DNA from: Pseudomonadota bacterium
Lineage (GTDB): Bacteria; Myxococcota_A; UBA796; GCA-2862545
DNA length: 50,769 nucleotides
Reading direction: 5' to 3'
Assembly: GCA_005776945.1 (NCBI GenBank)
Contig: SXOB01000021.1
Span: forward strand, 1 to 50,769
Position numbers and translations under genes: made by a program. The notes under the pieces are model-generated. The model worked only from the letters and a program-made list of their open reading frames with translations, did no database searches and was not told where the DNA came from. Positions 26,022 through 37,322 of this stretch are shown one piece after another; position 1 is the first letter of the stretch; each line of letters starts with the position of its first letter.

Positions 26022-26794
26022 CCGACCTCGAGGTGGCGTTGGCGGCGGCAGCGGCCGGCGCGGCCGCCATTGTGGGGCGTCGTCCGGGCCGGGTGGAACA
26101 GAAGGGACCGCGCGACCTCGTGACGGAGGTCGACTTGGCTGCCGAGGCCGCCATCGTTGCGGTGCTGAGGTCCCATCGGCCCGACATTCCCATCCTCGCT
26201 GAGGAGGGGGGCGGCGCCTGGGATGCGGGGACGCGTTGGGTCGTCGATCCGCTGGACGGAACGATGAACTTCGTCCACGGCGTGCCCTGGTACGCGGTGT
26301 CCATCGCGCTGGAGCGCGACGGCGTGGCGCGCGTTGGCGTCGTCTGGGAGGTCGAACGGGGTGTGGCCTGGATGGCGGACGATCGAGGCGCGCGGAAACG
26401 ACAAGGTGGCGCGGAGGTCCCCATCGCCGTGTCGACCACGGCTGACCTTGGCTCCGCCCTCGTCGCGACGGGCTTCGCGACGGACCATGCCGAGCGTGCG
26501 GCGTTCTACGCGGGTCGGGTGGAACGCATGTTGGCCGAGGCGCGGTGTGTGCGCCGCCTTGGCAGCGCGGCGCTGGACCTCGCGCTCGTGGCCGAAGGGA
26601 CCTTTGACGTGTACCTCGAGTCTTCGCTGCGCCCCTGGGACGTCGCCGCTGGCGCGCTCATCGTGGCTCGCGCTGGGGGCCGGGTCACGGACGACCGTGG
26701 CGACGTGTTGGGGGGAGCGCGCCCGTCCCCACTCGCGTCGAACGGTCTGCTGCATGAGGCGGCGCTGCGGGCCTTTGTGTCCGATGCGCTATGA
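26018..26794 (+). CDS. inositol monophosphatase family protein
   Basis: A 258-residue protein with Mg-binding motifs of the IMPase superfamily: ILAEEGG (Glu pair), WVVDPLDGTMNFVHG, and PWDVAAGALIVARAGG near the C-terminus. Substrate may be inositol-1-phosphate, histidinol phosphate or 3'-phosphoadenosine phosphate; the sequence does not say. It overlaps dtd by four bases. Confidence 0.9.
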   Translation: MTDLEVALAAAAAGAAAIVGRRPGRVEQKGPRDLVTEVDLAAEAAIVAVLRSHRPDIPILAEEGGGAWDAGTRWVVDPLDGTMNFVHGVPWYAVSIALERDGVARVGVVWEVERGVAWMADDRGARKRQGGAEVPIAVSTTADLGSALVATGFATDHAERAAFYAGRVERMLAEARCVRRLGSAALDLALVAEGTFDVYLESSLRPWDVAAGALIVARAGGRVTDDRGDVLGGARPSPLASNGLLHEAALRAFVSDAL

Positions 26795-26800
26795 CAGGGC

Positions 26801-27705
<905 letters not shown>

Positions 27706-27715
<10 letters not shown>

Positions 27716-29142
27716 TCAGCTTGTGGCTGGCTTGTGGTCCGCCGGCGACGTCGGGCCCGACGGTCGTCGCCACCGACCCCGATTCCGAGGGGGGGGCGTG
27801 GTCGCTGACGTGTTGGACGGAACCCCACGCGTCGCCCATCCTGTGTACGCTTCAGGCGCCTCGGCTCGTTGCGCCCACCTTTGTATGGGGACCGGCCGAC
27901 GACCCGGGGCGCTTTTCGGCTTCGGGTACCGAAGGGGCGGTGGCGCATGCGGCCTCGCTCTGGCGCACGGTCGCTGGCGAAGACCATCGCGTCGCCGTCG
28001 TCGTGGACGGAGTGGAGGTCGTCGAGGCCACGGTGCCTGCCACGGAGGTCCCGCCTACGCTGGAGGTGACGGCGGTGGTCGACGGAGAGGCGCTTGGCGT
28101 CGACGCGCTGTTGCTGCCCTTCGCGTGCGGTGGGTCGGGGACGCTGTCCGTGATGGAGGTCGACGGCACCGTCGTTTGGTGGGCCGACCTACCGGACCTG
28201 ATGGGGTTGGTCAGCGGGTCCGTGAACGCCGTTGCCAAGGTGACTCGGCCATCGTTCGTGGCCCTGGTTGGCCGATCGAATGTGGTCGAGATCGGCTTCG
28301 ACGGGCAAATTCAAGCCACCGTGGGGTCGGACGTGCTCCTCGCAGCCGTTCACCACCACGTGGAGGCCGTCGACGACGAGGTTCTCGCGCTTCAGTCGCG
28401 GCTCGGGGTGGACCCGTCCGGTCGGTCGATCGTGTCGGATGGCGTGCGGACCTTCGATGCTGGGCTCAACCCGACCCACGAGTTCACCCTCATAGACGCG
28501 CTCGATCCGTCGGGCTTCGTCCCTGAACCCGTCGGGTACTGGGCTTTCGACTTCGTCGGCGCCATCGACGTTTTCCACACCAACAGCGTGACCCTGGCGC
28601 CCGACGACAGTTGGCTGTTGTCCTTGTATTCGCAAAACACCCTGGTCTGGATCGGTGCTCCGGCCGCGGCCGACGCCGGCGCGTTGCGCTGGGCGGTGGC
28701 GGGCCAGCCCGGAATGCCGTTGTCGGACCACCTCGCACTCGTGTCGACGATGGGCATCGAACCGGTGTCCTTCTTGCATCCCCACCACGCCACCATGGGC
28801 GAGGACGGGCGTGTCCTGTTGCTCGACAGCGGTGATTCGGAACCGACCCGGGTGCTCGAAATGGTGCCGGACTTCGAGGCGGGCATCGTCGACGTCGTGG
28901 CTGCTTGGGATTTGGGCGTCTCCTGCCCCCATCAGGGAGGGGTCGTCCGACTGCCGGACGGTGCGCTTCTCGCGACGTGTTCGGGCGAGCGGACGGTGTT
29001 CCGCTTGGAGCCGGACCAACCGACGCCGGTGGGCTCCCTCGAGTTGCGGTGCGAGGAGGGCTTCATCGAGAGCGGCCTGCCGCGTGCCGTGCCGCATACC
29101 TGGTCCGCGGACGGCGAGGTCGAGGCGCTCACGGGTTCGTGA
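27706..29142 (+). CDS. arylsulfotransferase-like lipoprotein
   Basis: GTG 27706, overlapping the sua5 end by ten bases, gives 478 residues with lipobox SLWLACG near residue 10. A beta-propeller-type arylsulfotransferase (ASST) fold is indicated by DVFHTNSVTLAPDDSWLL, LVWIGAP, LRWAVAGQPG, SFLHPHHATM and GRVLLLDSGDSEPTRV, with the His cluster of the PAPS-independent family. Codons 28-31 contain a run of eight G (27789-27796), a slip-prone tract. The last 14 bases overlap the convergent gene. Enzymatic activity is unproven. Confidence 0.8.
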
Positions 29143-31606
29143 ACACCTTGCCTCGCTTGGCGAACGCTTCGTCCAGGTCGGGAACGTCGATGCCCTCGGC
29201 TTTGGCGATGGTGGTCCAGGTGGCGGCCTGAGTCCAGCGACGAGCGCGCACGAGGGCGCGCGCGGTGTCGGCGGCGAACGCGCCCCGTGTTTGGCCGGGC
29301 CCCAGTTTCGCGACGATGGAGCTCACTTGGCCGCGGTCGCCCATCGTTGTGCCGATTTCGCGGAGCCAGGCGCCCGCCGTCGGGTCGTGCAGCGCGGCGA
29401 GTCGGTCGGCTTGGGCCGCGTGCTCGAGCCAGCCGTCGTCATCGGTCGCGAGTCGTCCTTCGCCCGCGATTTCGGCGATCTGCTCGTTGGACAGCAGGAA
29501 GCGGGCGAGCAGGTCGAAGCCGTTGGACACGTTGGCGCGGGACAGCCAGGCGCGTGCCTCGGTAGGGACGGCGAAGCGTCCGATGCGGTCGGGAGGCAGA
29601 CGTTCGGCGCCGGGGCCGCCGATGAGGAGCAGATCCGAAGGGCTCAGGCGCCATGCCGTCGCTCCCGGAATCTCGTGGTGAAAGGTCCGTAAGACCGTGT
29701 ACAAGGTCTCTGGGGAGAGTTCGTAGGCTTGGACCCATTGGGCGAGGAGGCCGTCTTTGGACAAGCGGCTTGCGGCAAGCGCGTAGAACTCTTGGTGGAA
29801 GAGGTCGGCCACCCCCGCGACCCACGGGTTGGGCGGCTCACTGACGATGAGGTCCCACGTCTGCCGGCTCGCGGTCAGAACGTGCCGGCCGTCGCCGACG
29901 AGGCGGGTGACTTTGGCGTCGGCTTCGGGCCGGCCGTTGAACATGCCAAACGTGGCGTCAGCAGCCCGGTAAACCTCAGGTTCGAGCTCGGCGACCGTGA
30001 CGGATCGAACCGACGGCAGCGCGGCGAGCGCCCCGACCGTCATCCCCGAGCCGTAGCCGATGACGAGGATGTCCAGGCCCGTGTCACCCCGGATCATCGC
30101 CGGCAGCAGTCCGAGCAACGCCTGGGTGTCGGCGTCGAGCACGCTGGTCGCGTCCGGTTTGCCGTTGTTGTAGAGCGTGAGATTTTCGACGGTCCCGCGT
30201 TGGTGGCGGGCCACGGTCACCGTGCTCGCGACGCCGTCGGCGTGGAAGACAACCTCCCCCTCCAGCGTGGCGGCGCGGCGTTCGGCCGTGGTCTGGCGCA
30301 TGAGCCCGAAGGCGAGCGGACGGACGTCCCAGGTGGGGGCCGCGACGATGGGCACGAGCGCAACGGCTGAGAGCCAGCGGGCGCGGCCAGGGCCGGAGAT
30401 GGCGACGGCCGTGATCCCGAAGGTGGCTGCGGCGACCCGGAGAGCGGTGGCCAGCCCGAGGAAAGGCAGCAGCACAAAGCCAGCGAGCAGGCTTCCCACG
30501 AGGGAGCCGAGCGTGTTGGCCACCATGGCCCGGCCCGCGTTCGCAGCCGGCGACCCAGGTAGGGCCGAGACGGCGAGGGTCCAGACGGTGCCCGACGCGA
30601 CCCCGACAACGGCGATGGGCAGCGTCGTGGCGGCACGGAGGGCCTGGCCGCCAACCGTGTGGGGCGCCCAGCCCGTGAACTGGGTGGCCGCGAACAACAG
30701 ATCCGGCAGCGCGGGCAGCACTAGACGCGCGGCTACGACGCCGGCGCCGGCGCCGGCGAGCCACAACGTCAGCGAGGCCCGCACGTCGGTGGTCGTGGCG
30801 AGGACCCGACGTCCGACGGGCCCGGCGCCAGCTGCTGTGCCAAGCAACACGGCGGCCAGGACGAAGGAAAACGACTCGCCCGCGCTGCCGAGCAGGAGGC
30901 TCCATCCACGCGCAGCCAGGACCTCGAGCGCGATCATCGCGGCGCCGGACGCGGCCAGAACGGCGTGTTCGACGCGCCAAGGGGCTGGGGTGGCGCGCGT
31001 GATCGCGGGCGCGGCGGAGCTGCGATCGATGTGGAGGCCCCAGCCAGCGATGGCGGCCGCAACGAGCGCTGCGAGCAGCGCCGTGTGTCGATGGCCCACG
31101 GCGGGGACGAGAACGAGACCCGTCGAAAGCGTTCCGACGACGGCCCCAGCGGTGTTGGACGCGTAGAGGCGCGCGAGATCCGACGCGTCAGGGCTGGCGC
31201 GCGCGAGCAGCGGAAGCGACGCCCCCATCGCGACCGTGGGTGCTGCAAGCAGGGTGAAGGCCAGGGCGGCCCGGGCGACGGCGAGGCCGGACGGCGACGC
31301 CTCGAAGGTGGCCCAGAGGTCCCCGAGCGGCAAGGCCGCGAGCACCGGTTGCATGCCGACGGCTGCGGCCGCGATCGCCACCTCGCAGGCTGCCCAATCG
31401 CGCAAGGGGCGTCCCTTGCGCCGATCGACCCACCAGGCGCCCAACGCCATGCCGCCCATGAAGGCGCCGACGACGGTGGCGACAGCCAATGTGGTCGAGC
31501 CGAAGATGCGGGAAAAGGCCCGCACCCACACGCTTTGCAGCGTCAGTGCGACCGCTCCACTCCCGGCGAAGGCGATCGAGAGACCCAGCCGGAGCGATCG
31601 GTCCAT
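29129..31606 (-). CDS. MFS / spermidine synthase fusion membrane protein
   Basis: An 825-residue protein; ATG at 31606, eleven bases after the next gene's stop. About ten TM helices in the first 480 residues (LSIAFAGSGAVALTLQS, GAFMGGMALGAWWVDRR) are followed by a spermidine-synthase-type Rossmann domain: ILVIGYGSGMTVGAL, LEPEVYRAADATF, VGDGRHVL, and VSEPPNPWVAGVADLFHQEFY. This family of fused putative aminopropyltransferases or transporters is widespread, but the substrate is not established. Convergent with the ASST lipoprotein with a 14-base overlap. Confidence 0.85.
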   Translation of the reverse strand: MDRSLRLGLSIAFAGSGAVALTLQSVWVRAFSRIFGSTTLAVATVVGAFMGGMALGAWWVDRRKGRPLRDWAACEVAIAAAAVGMQPVLAALPLGDLWATFEASPSGLAVARAALAFTLLAAPTVAMGASLPLLARASPDASDLARLYASNTAGAVVGTLSTGLVLVPAVGHRHTALLAALVAAAIAGWGLHIDRSSAAPAITRATPAPWRVEHAVLAASGAAMIALEVLAARGWSLLLGSAGESFSFVLAAVLLGTAAGAGPVGRRVLATTTDVRASLTLWLAGAGAGVVAARLVLPALPDLLFAATQFTGWAPHTVGGQALRAATTLPIAVVGVASGTVWTLAVSALPGSPAANAGRAMVANTLGSLVGSLLAGFVLLPFLGLATALRVAAATFGITAVAISGPGRARWLSAVALVPIVAAPTWDVRPLAFGLMRQTTAERRAATLEGEVVFHADGVASTVTVARHQRGTVENLTLYNNGKPDATSVLDADTQALLGLLPAMIRGDTGLDILVIGYGSGMTVGALAALPSVRSVTVAELEPEVYRAADATFGMFNGRPEADAKVTRLVGDGRHVLTASRQTWDLIVSEPPNPWVAGVADLFHQEFYALAASRLSKDGLLAQWVQAYELSPETLYTVLRTFHHEIPGATAWRLSPSDLLLIGGPGAERLPPDRIGRFAVPTEARAWLSRANVSNGFDLLARFLLSNEQIAEIAGEGRLATDDDGWLEHAAQADRLAALHDPTAGAWLREIGTTMGDRGQVSSIVAKLGPGQTRGAFAADTARALVRARRWTQAATWTTIAKAEGIDVPDLDEAFAKRGKVFTNP

Positions 31607-31617
31607 GAAAGTCCCTT

Positions 31618-32868
31618 TCAGAGGGCGACGTCGTACGCGCCCCGCGGTTCAACCTTGTATTCGCCGAAGGAGTAGTACAGCGGTCCCGTCAGCGAGGAGA
31701 TCGGATCGCCGACGTCCAGGTCAGCGACCTCGTAGATGAGGTCGTCGACGGCCAACTGCAGGTCGTTGTCGACAGCGTCCGCAATGCGCCACTCGCCGTA
31801 GGTGTCGGCGGTGTCGACCACCTCGACGTCTACGACGGTGAGCAACATCGACTCGTAGGGCTCGGGGTCGGCCAAGAGGTCGGCAAGTCCGATGGACAGC
31901 GGCGTGATGGCGTCGCCTCCGGGGCTGGCGAGGATGAAGCCCCCGAGCGCGCTGGCGTCGATCTCCGTCAGGCCGTTGAAGTCCGTCACAGTGCCCATGG
32001 CGGTGATGGCATCGCCCACGGATGGGGGCGAAAGGTCGATGAAGGAGGCACCCGTGTACACCCAAACCCCGGACCAGAGGTCGGCCCCCGGCTCTTGGAT
32101 GAAGAGCCCGTAGGGGGCGATGCCTGTCGCGGTGCCGGTCACGATCACGTTGGCGCCGATGGCGACGTCGCCCTGGCGGACGGCGCGAATCGAACTCTCG
32201 CTTGGTTCCGTCGGCTCCACCGTTCCGCCGCCGCTCCAACTGCCGGGGGACGCGGCGCTTGTGCCGGCCGAGATGGTCCACTCGCTGGCGACCCAGGTGG
32301 CTTGCGGTGCGGTGGCTGTGGTCTGGCGGACGGCAATGGCGTCCGTGTAGTCCCAGTCCGAACCCAGCCCGTCAACGCCGACTTCTCCGAAGGTGTCGAC
32401 GGTTTCCCCGGCGTAGGCCAGGACCCAGGCATCGTTGCCGTTGCCGTTGCATTCGTCGGACGCCAGGTCCGCGGGACCGCCGAAGGCGGACTCGTAGTCG
32501 GCGGCGCCATCGAGGTTGGCGACGACGAAGGCGGCTCCGGCGGCCAGGTCGCCCTCGCCAAGCGGAATCGCGACGCCTTCCGTGCCGCCATTGCTGTACC
32601 GGACGATGGACCAACCCGAAAGCCCTACGGGTTGAGATCCGGGGTTGACGACCTCTACGTACTTGACCTGCGAGAGCGACGCGTGATCACCCACTTCGGT
32701 CAACAGCAACGTGCCGTCCGCCGGGCCGGTGCCGCCACCGCCACCGCCACCGCCACCAGTGGGCGTGTCGGTGTCTGTTTCGGACGTAGGCTCGGGCGTG
32801 TCGTCTGGCGTTTCGTCAGGAGGCGGGGCGCCGCGAGAGCAGGCCAGCCACAGGGTCAGGGTCATCAT
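31618..32868 (-). CDS. lipoprotein with lamin-tail and OB-fold-like domains
   Basis: ATG 32868 (with a second ATG next to it) follows GGAGG and gives 416 residues starting MMTLTLWLAC, a lipobox. After an Asp/Thr-rich linker and a GGGGGGGGG run encoded by (CCACCG) repeats, residues about 58-210 form a lamin-tail domain (LLLTEVGDHASLSQVKYVEV, NPGSQPVGLSGW), and the rest (about 230-416) is an OB-like module (VTGTATGIAPYGLFIQEPG, DAITAMGTVTDFNGLTEI) seen with secreted nucleases in other bacteria, but the nuclease itself is absent. Likely binds a polymer at the cell surface. Confidence 0.75.
   Translation of the reverse strand: MMTLTLWLACSRGAPPPDETPDDTPEPTSETDTDTPTGGGGGGGGGTGPADGTLLLTEVGDHASLSQVKYVEVVNPGSQPVGLSGWSIVRYSNGGTEGVAIPLGEGDLAAGAAFVVANLDGAADYESAFGGPADLASDECNGNGNDAWVLAYAGETVDTFGEVGVDGLGSDWDYTDAIAVRQTTATAPQATWVASEWTISAGTSAASPGSWSGGGTVEPTEPSESSIRAVRQGDVAIGANVIVTGTATGIAPYGLFIQEPGADLWSGVWVYTGASFIDLSPPSVGDAITAMGTVTDFNGLTEIDASALGGFILASPGGDAITPLSIGLADLLADPEPYESMLLTVVDVEVVDTADTYGEWRIADAVDNDLQLAVDDLIYEVADLDVGDPISSLTGPLYYSFGEYKVEPRGAYDVAL
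32731..32758 (-). repeat. short (CCACCG)n microsatellite in a linker
   Basis: About four and a half copies of a CCACCG unit encode a polyglycine linker in the lamin-tail lipoprotein. It is a slippage-prone in-frame repeat; copy number changes would only alter linker length. Confidence 0.8.
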
Positions 32869-32931
32869 CGAGCCTCCGGGAGCATTGAGGGCGCCCCAGG
32901 TCACACCGGAGCGCCCGTCATGCAACCCAGA

Positions 32932-34995
32932 TCAGCCCGCGGGGGTCGCCGGCGGCGCGAGGTACTCGAGCGTGATCTTGACGGCAGGCGCCTTGTCTGC
33001 GGCCTTCGGATCCTCGGGGTCCGGCTGCGTGACTTTGAGCACGATCGGCTTGAGGCGCTTGCCAACGCACCGGATCAGGTCGAGGTCGGCGAGCTTCGAC
33101 TTCTCGTCGAGCAGCGTGTCGAAGATCTCGCCAGTCTTGCCGAGGGCGAGGTTCATCGTCATGATGCCGACGACGGGCTCGACCACGGGCGGAGGCGCCG
33201 CGGGGTCCGACCCCGGGGGGGGCAGCAGGCGCCGTTCGGCGCACCAAGCAAAGGCGCCCTGCTCGCGCTTGATGAGATCGTCGGCGTGCGCGGTGTCGAC
33301 GCCGTTCTTGTACTCGATCGACATCTTCATGTTCGGCGTCTCGGGGTAGTCCCAGAGAGCTGCAGCTTCGACGCGGATGGGCTCGGGCTCGTCCATCGTG
33401 AGGCGGCACCAGCGATCGGTCGCCTCCAGCTTCGTGCTGTCTTCGGACAGGTCCGTGATGTAGCGCATGCAGGAGATCGCGAGATCGCCAGTCTTGCGCT
33501 CGAAGCCGAGGGTCAGCAGGCCGGGGCCCTTCGTCGCCTCGATGGCAGCGCGAGCGTAGGCGAAGGGATCGGTCGTGTCGTCGCCGGGACCGTACCAGGA
33601 GGTGGGTCCCCAGTAGACGTCGAAGGCGCCAGCGAGCTGCCAGATTTCGGTCTTCAGGTCGCGCGAGGATGCGAGCTCGACGGGGAGGAAGGTCACCTGC
33701 TCGCGACCCAGCTCGGGCGGAACTTCGGTGCCGGCCTTGGCTTCTGCGGCGCGAAGGAGCATGAGCACCTTCTTCTCGGGGCTGGCGTCGAGAAGGGTGA
33801 CCAGCGCCTCCATGTCTTCGTTCTTGCTGATCGCGGCGAGCGGCGTACGTCCGGTGAACATGTTCGACACGGCGTCGAGCGGCGTGTTGTCGTGTTGCCA
33901 GGTGTAGCCGTCCCAGCGGTAGGTACGAACCCACTTGTCGCGCTGGAACTGGAAGACGTCGCCGTAGCCGCCGTTGACCGGACGGACGAAGAGCGTGGCC
34001 TCGCCGACAACCAAGGTGGAGCCGGGCAGATCGCTCGTCATCTCCTTGTAGGTCTGGGCGGCGGGGAAGGAGGTGCCGACGTTGTAGAGGGCGCCGACCC
34101 GGTTGAGTTCCACGAAGCGAGCCGCGCCCGCGACGAGCAGGAGCAAGGCAACGACGAGGCCGTCGCGCATCGTGAACCGATCCACCGCCTCGCCGATTTC
34201 GCCGATGAAGGCGATCGCGCCGATGGTGATGGCGAGGAGGAAGGCCAACAGCCCGGCGTACTGGGCGGGGAGCGCGGCGTCGTGCCACGCGACCACCTTG
34301 GCAGGAAGGTCGGGGGCCTGAGAGACGAGGCCGCCGACGCCGAAGATCGACGATTGCAAACCAATGTCCAGCGCGCGCGCGGCGTGGAAGACGCCGATCA
34401 CGAAGCTGAAGGCCCCGACGAGGCGGGCCGCGGCCACGCGGAACATCTCTTCATCGGTGGCCCGCCGCAGCGCGCTGGCGCTGACGCCGAGGCCGCCGAT
34501 CAGGAAGACACCGACCAGCGCGCCACCCTGCGAGCCGAGGCCGTTGGCGCCGGTGTACCAGGCCAACGCGCCCGTGCCGACCAGCGTGATCGCGCCTGTG
34601 CTGAGCGCGGCGACCGGGGTCATCTTGGCGTCCGAGCCAGCGGCGATGCCGCTCGCGACGGCGCAAACCCAGCAGGCCAGGGCCAAGACGAATGCGGCTG
34701 CCCAGCGGGACAGCGCGTCGACAGCCTGGCTGTTGAACACGCCGTTGAGCGCGAGGTCGTGCATCTCGCCCGGCGTTGCCGCGCGCATGGCCTCAAAGGC
34801 ATCGCCGGCGGCCGCCCAGGTCGCCAAAGCGCCCAGAATCAAGGTCAAAATGGGCAGCAAGGCGAGCGCCACCAGAGGAATGCGTCGCTTGCCCATGGCC
34901 ATACCGGCCAGAGCGAGGACGACGAGGCCACCGAGACCGCCCAAACCGAGCAGCAAGGCAGACCAGGAACCGGCAGCGGACATCACGTCCGACAT
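32932..34995 (-). CDS. multi-pass membrane protein of unknown function
   Basis: A 687-residue protein, ATG behind GGAGAAGCC. Around eight TM helices occupy residues 8-300 (for example LVVLALAGMAMG, IPLVALALLPILTLILG, FVLALACWVCAVASGIAAG, DGLVVALLLLVAGAARF); the remaining about 380 residues are soluble, with a DPFAYARAAIEATKGPG segment and a C-terminal part (LDLIRCVGKRLKPIVL) that faintly recalls the CYxxxL helix of AgmX/PglI domains. No family could be named. Located between the lamin-tail lipoprotein and a TPR protein, so an envelope role is a guess. Confidence 0.65.
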   Translation of the reverse strand: MSDVMSAAGSWSALLLGLGGLGGLVVLALAGMAMGKRRIPLVALALLPILTLILGALATWAAAGDAFEAMRAATPGEMHDLALNGVFNSQAVDALSRWAAAFVLALACWVCAVASGIAAGSDAKMTPVAALSTGAITLVGTGALAWYTGANGLGSQGGALVGVFLIGGLGVSASALRRATDEEMFRVAAARLVGAFSFVIGVFHAARALDIGLQSSIFGVGGLVSQAPDLPAKVVAWHDAALPAQYAGLLAFLLAITIGAIAFIGEIGEAVDRFTMRDGLVVALLLLVAGAARFVELNRVGALYNVGTSFPAAQTYKEMTSDLPGSTLVVGEATLFVRPVNGGYGDVFQFQRDKWVRTYRWDGYTWQHDNTPLDAVSNMFTGRTPLAAISKNEDMEALVTLLDASPEKKVLMLLRAAEAKAGTEVPPELGREQVTFLPVELASSRDLKTEIWQLAGAFDVYWGPTSWYGPGDDTTDPFAYARAAIEATKGPGLLTLGFERKTGDLAISCMRYITDLSEDSTKLEATDRWCRLTMDEPEPIRVEAAALWDYPETPNMKMSIEYKNGVDTAHADDLIKREQGAFAWCAERRLLPPPGSDPAAPPPVVEPVVGIMTMNLALGKTGEIFDTLLDEKSKLADLDLIRCVGKRLKPIVLKVTQPDPEDPKAADKAPAVKITLEYLAPPATPAG

Positions 34996-35111
34996 GGCTT
35001 CTCCGCGGGAACGCGCGGGTCTAACGCCCGGGAAGCGTTCGGTAGCCCGGCGTTCGTCGAAGGTCGGTCAACGGTCGGCCCAGGGATCCAAACCAACGGT
35101 ACGGGGGAATC

Positions 35112-37244
35112 ATGATCCTCTTCCTTTCTTGGCTTGCCTTTGCCTCCGAGGGGGTCGTCGTCCCTGGAACCGGGGCGGCGATTGAATTCGATGCCTCCGC
35201 GGAAGCGGAGGTGGCTGCTGCGCTCGCCCTGATGAACAAGGGCGATTTCGACGAGGCCTCTCGGCGCCTGGGGGCGCTGGCAGACGCGAGCTCGGGAACG
35301 GGGCTGCGGACACTCGAGGCCATTGCGTGCCTGGAAGCTGCTTGGATGGTGTGTGCAGAGCGCGCCACGCGGCTCGGATTGGCCGCCGCACCCGCGGATC
35401 GAGGCTTGTTGGCCGCCCGTGGCGCTGTGCTCGTGGAGTTGGGGCGCGGTGACGAGGCCCGTCCGCTGCTGGATCGCGTGGCCCAAACCGGACCGGACGA
35501 CGGCGTTCGCGCTGCGGCGATCGTGGATCGCGGCGCGTTTCACCTCGATTCGGGCAACGCAGACGCGGCAGAGCGCGACCTCGTGGCGGGCCGCGACCTC
35601 GCGCGACGGTTGGGCCTGAACGCGCTCGCCGCTCGTGCCGAGGCCGATCTTGGACTCGTGGCGTCGCTCCGCGCGGGGGCCGGGGCGTCCGACATGGTTG
35701 GACGCGTGTCTGAGGCCGTCGCGCGCGGCGACCTGATGGCGGCCAAGTTGGCGCTGCCCCCCGATGCCGCGGATGCGCGGAGCAAGATTCAGCGATCGAT
35801 CGCGCTCGGCGTGTTGGCGCGGGCCGAAGGGCGCCTGGATGAGTCGGGTCGCTGGATCGAACAGGCCGGGGCCGACGCGCGTTCGCGGGGTCTCGTTCGC
35901 GAACGGGCCCTGGCGCTCGGCCAGGCGGCCGTCACCTACACGGTCACCGGCAATTGGCCCGTCGCGCGCGACCGCCTCGAAGAGGCGCTCAACCTCGTTG
36001 GCGGCGGCTCGATGCGCGTGATGGAACTGTCGCTCCGGACCGTCGCCGGGCGCGTTTCGGCCCGGTTGGGCGACCTCGAAGGGGCGCGTCGGCATGCGGC
36101 GTCGGCCCAGACCCTCGCGGCTGGGATCGGGGACCCGAGCGGTCGGGCGGGCGCGAAGGAGTTGGCGGGTTTGGTCCATGCCGTTGCGGGGGACACAGCG
36201 GCGGCCGTCGCCGCGTACGACGCGGCCATCGCGCTGTACCAGGAGGTGGGCGCCGTCGCGGACGCGGGCCGCGTCGCTGTCGAGCGCGTCGAAGCGGTGG
36301 CCGCCGGGGCGCCGGGTCAGATCGATGCGGCGGCGGCCGATGCTCGCGCGCTGCTCGCCGCAGCCAAGGACCCCCTGGCCGCGGTCCATGTCTATCAAGC
36401 GGAAGGGCTCGGTCGGGCCCGCGCCGGCGACCTCGAGGGCGCACTCCGGGCGTTCGGCGCCGCCGGGGACGCCGCGGAGGCGATCGGGGGACCTGCGGCC
36501 AAGCGCCTTGGCGAATTGGCGCGCCAAAATGCGGCCTCGGCCTTGGCCAACTTGACGGGCTCTGCCACGCTGATGGAGGCCGCCAAGGGCTGGGGCCTCG
36601 AGGAACTCGTCGCCCGACATGGCAAGTACGAAGCGGCGCGCGCGGCGTACGATGGCGCGGTCGCGGCGTTCGGCGCTGGCGACTTTGATGCAGCCTACGA
36701 CGGCTTTGATCGCGCGATGCGCGATCTCGACGCCATCGGCGAGGCGACGGCGGCGACGCGCGCCCGTCGGTCGCGCGCGTGGAGCGAGTACAACTTGTCC
36801 GTTGGCTACGCTTCCGAAGACGGCCTGCCGATCTGGCAGCGGCTCGTAGAGGAGGGCGTCTTCGTGTCCGATCCCGAATTGCGCGTTCGGGCGATGGGGT
36901 CGGCTGCGGTGGCCAAAGGCGAGCTGGGCCGATCCGATGCGCTGCCTGCGCTGCGCGCAGCTGCGAACGAGTCGGAGCGGATGGGCCTGCGCGCCGTCGC
37001 CGGGTCGTGCCAGGCAAGCCTCGCAGAGCTGGAACCCACGCTTGGGGCACGGGTCGCGGCGGCGAGGCGGGCGTTCGCGTTGCGCGACGGCGACCGTACG
37101 GGCGTCTACGCGATGTACGCGGCGGCGGTGTCAGCCGTCAACGAAGGCGATCCGGCCACGGCCCGAGCGCTCGCCGAAGCCGCGTTGCCGAAGGCCGGAG
37201 AGCTCAAAGGGGCCCTCAACGAGGTGTTGGCGGCCGCGCGCTGA
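35112..37244 (+). CDS. secreted TPR-repeat protein
   Basis: A 710-residue protein starting at ATG behind gggggaatc. A short signal peptide (ILFLSWLAFAS) is followed by alanine-rich tandem helical repeats with typical TPR positions (ALALMNKGDFDEASRRL, GAVLVELGRGDEARPLL, AAIVDRGAFHLDSGNADAAE, LARAEGRLDESGRWIEQA). Probably periplasmic, used to assemble or dock other proteins. No other domain is visible. Divergent from the 8-TM protein (116-base gap with no clear promoter) and convergent with the FHA-AgmX gene. Confidence 0.8.
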   Translation: MILFLSWLAFASEGVVVPGTGAAIEFDASAEAEVAAALALMNKGDFDEASRRLGALADASSGTGLRTLEAIACLEAAWMVCAERATRLGLAAAPADRGLLAARGAVLVELGRGDEARPLLDRVAQTGPDDGVRAAAIVDRGAFHLDSGNADAAERDLVAGRDLARRLGLNALAARAEADLGLVASLRAGAGASDMVGRVSEAVARGDLMAAKLALPPDAADARSKIQRSIALGVLARAEGRLDESGRWIEQAGADARSRGLVRERALALGQAAVTYTVTGNWPVARDRLEEALNLVGGGSMRVMELSLRTVAGRVSARLGDLEGARRHAASAQTLAAGIGDPSGRAGAKELAGLVHAVAGDTAAAVAAYDAAIALYQEVGAVADAGRVAVERVEAVAAGAPGQIDAAAADARALLAAAKDPLAAVHVYQAEGLGRARAGDLEGALRAFGAAGDAAEAIGGPAAKRLGELARQNAASALANLTGSATLMEAAKGWGLEELVARHGKYEAARAAYDGAVAAFGAGDFDAAYDGFDRAMRDLDAIGEATAATRARRSRAWSEYNLSVGYASEDGLPIWQRLVEEGVFVSDPELRVRAMGSAAVAKGELGRSDALPALRAAANESERMGLRAVAGSCQASLAELEPTLGARVAAARRAFALRDGDRTGVYAMYAAAVSAVNEGDPATARALAEAALPKAGELKGALNEVLAAAR

Positions 37245-37322
37245 GGTTCGTCGCTCCCGCGCGTCGACACGGCGTAGGTGTGAAGCGGTGCGGGTCCGTA
37301 GGAGCCTGCTGGCCTGAAACGA

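Noticed and set aside
32095..35115. A 1006-codon plus-strand open frame covering the lamin-tail and 8-TM genes
   Set aside because: No domain is recognisable, codon usage is reversed, and the minus-strand genes have proper starts, ribosome-binding sites and membrane segments.
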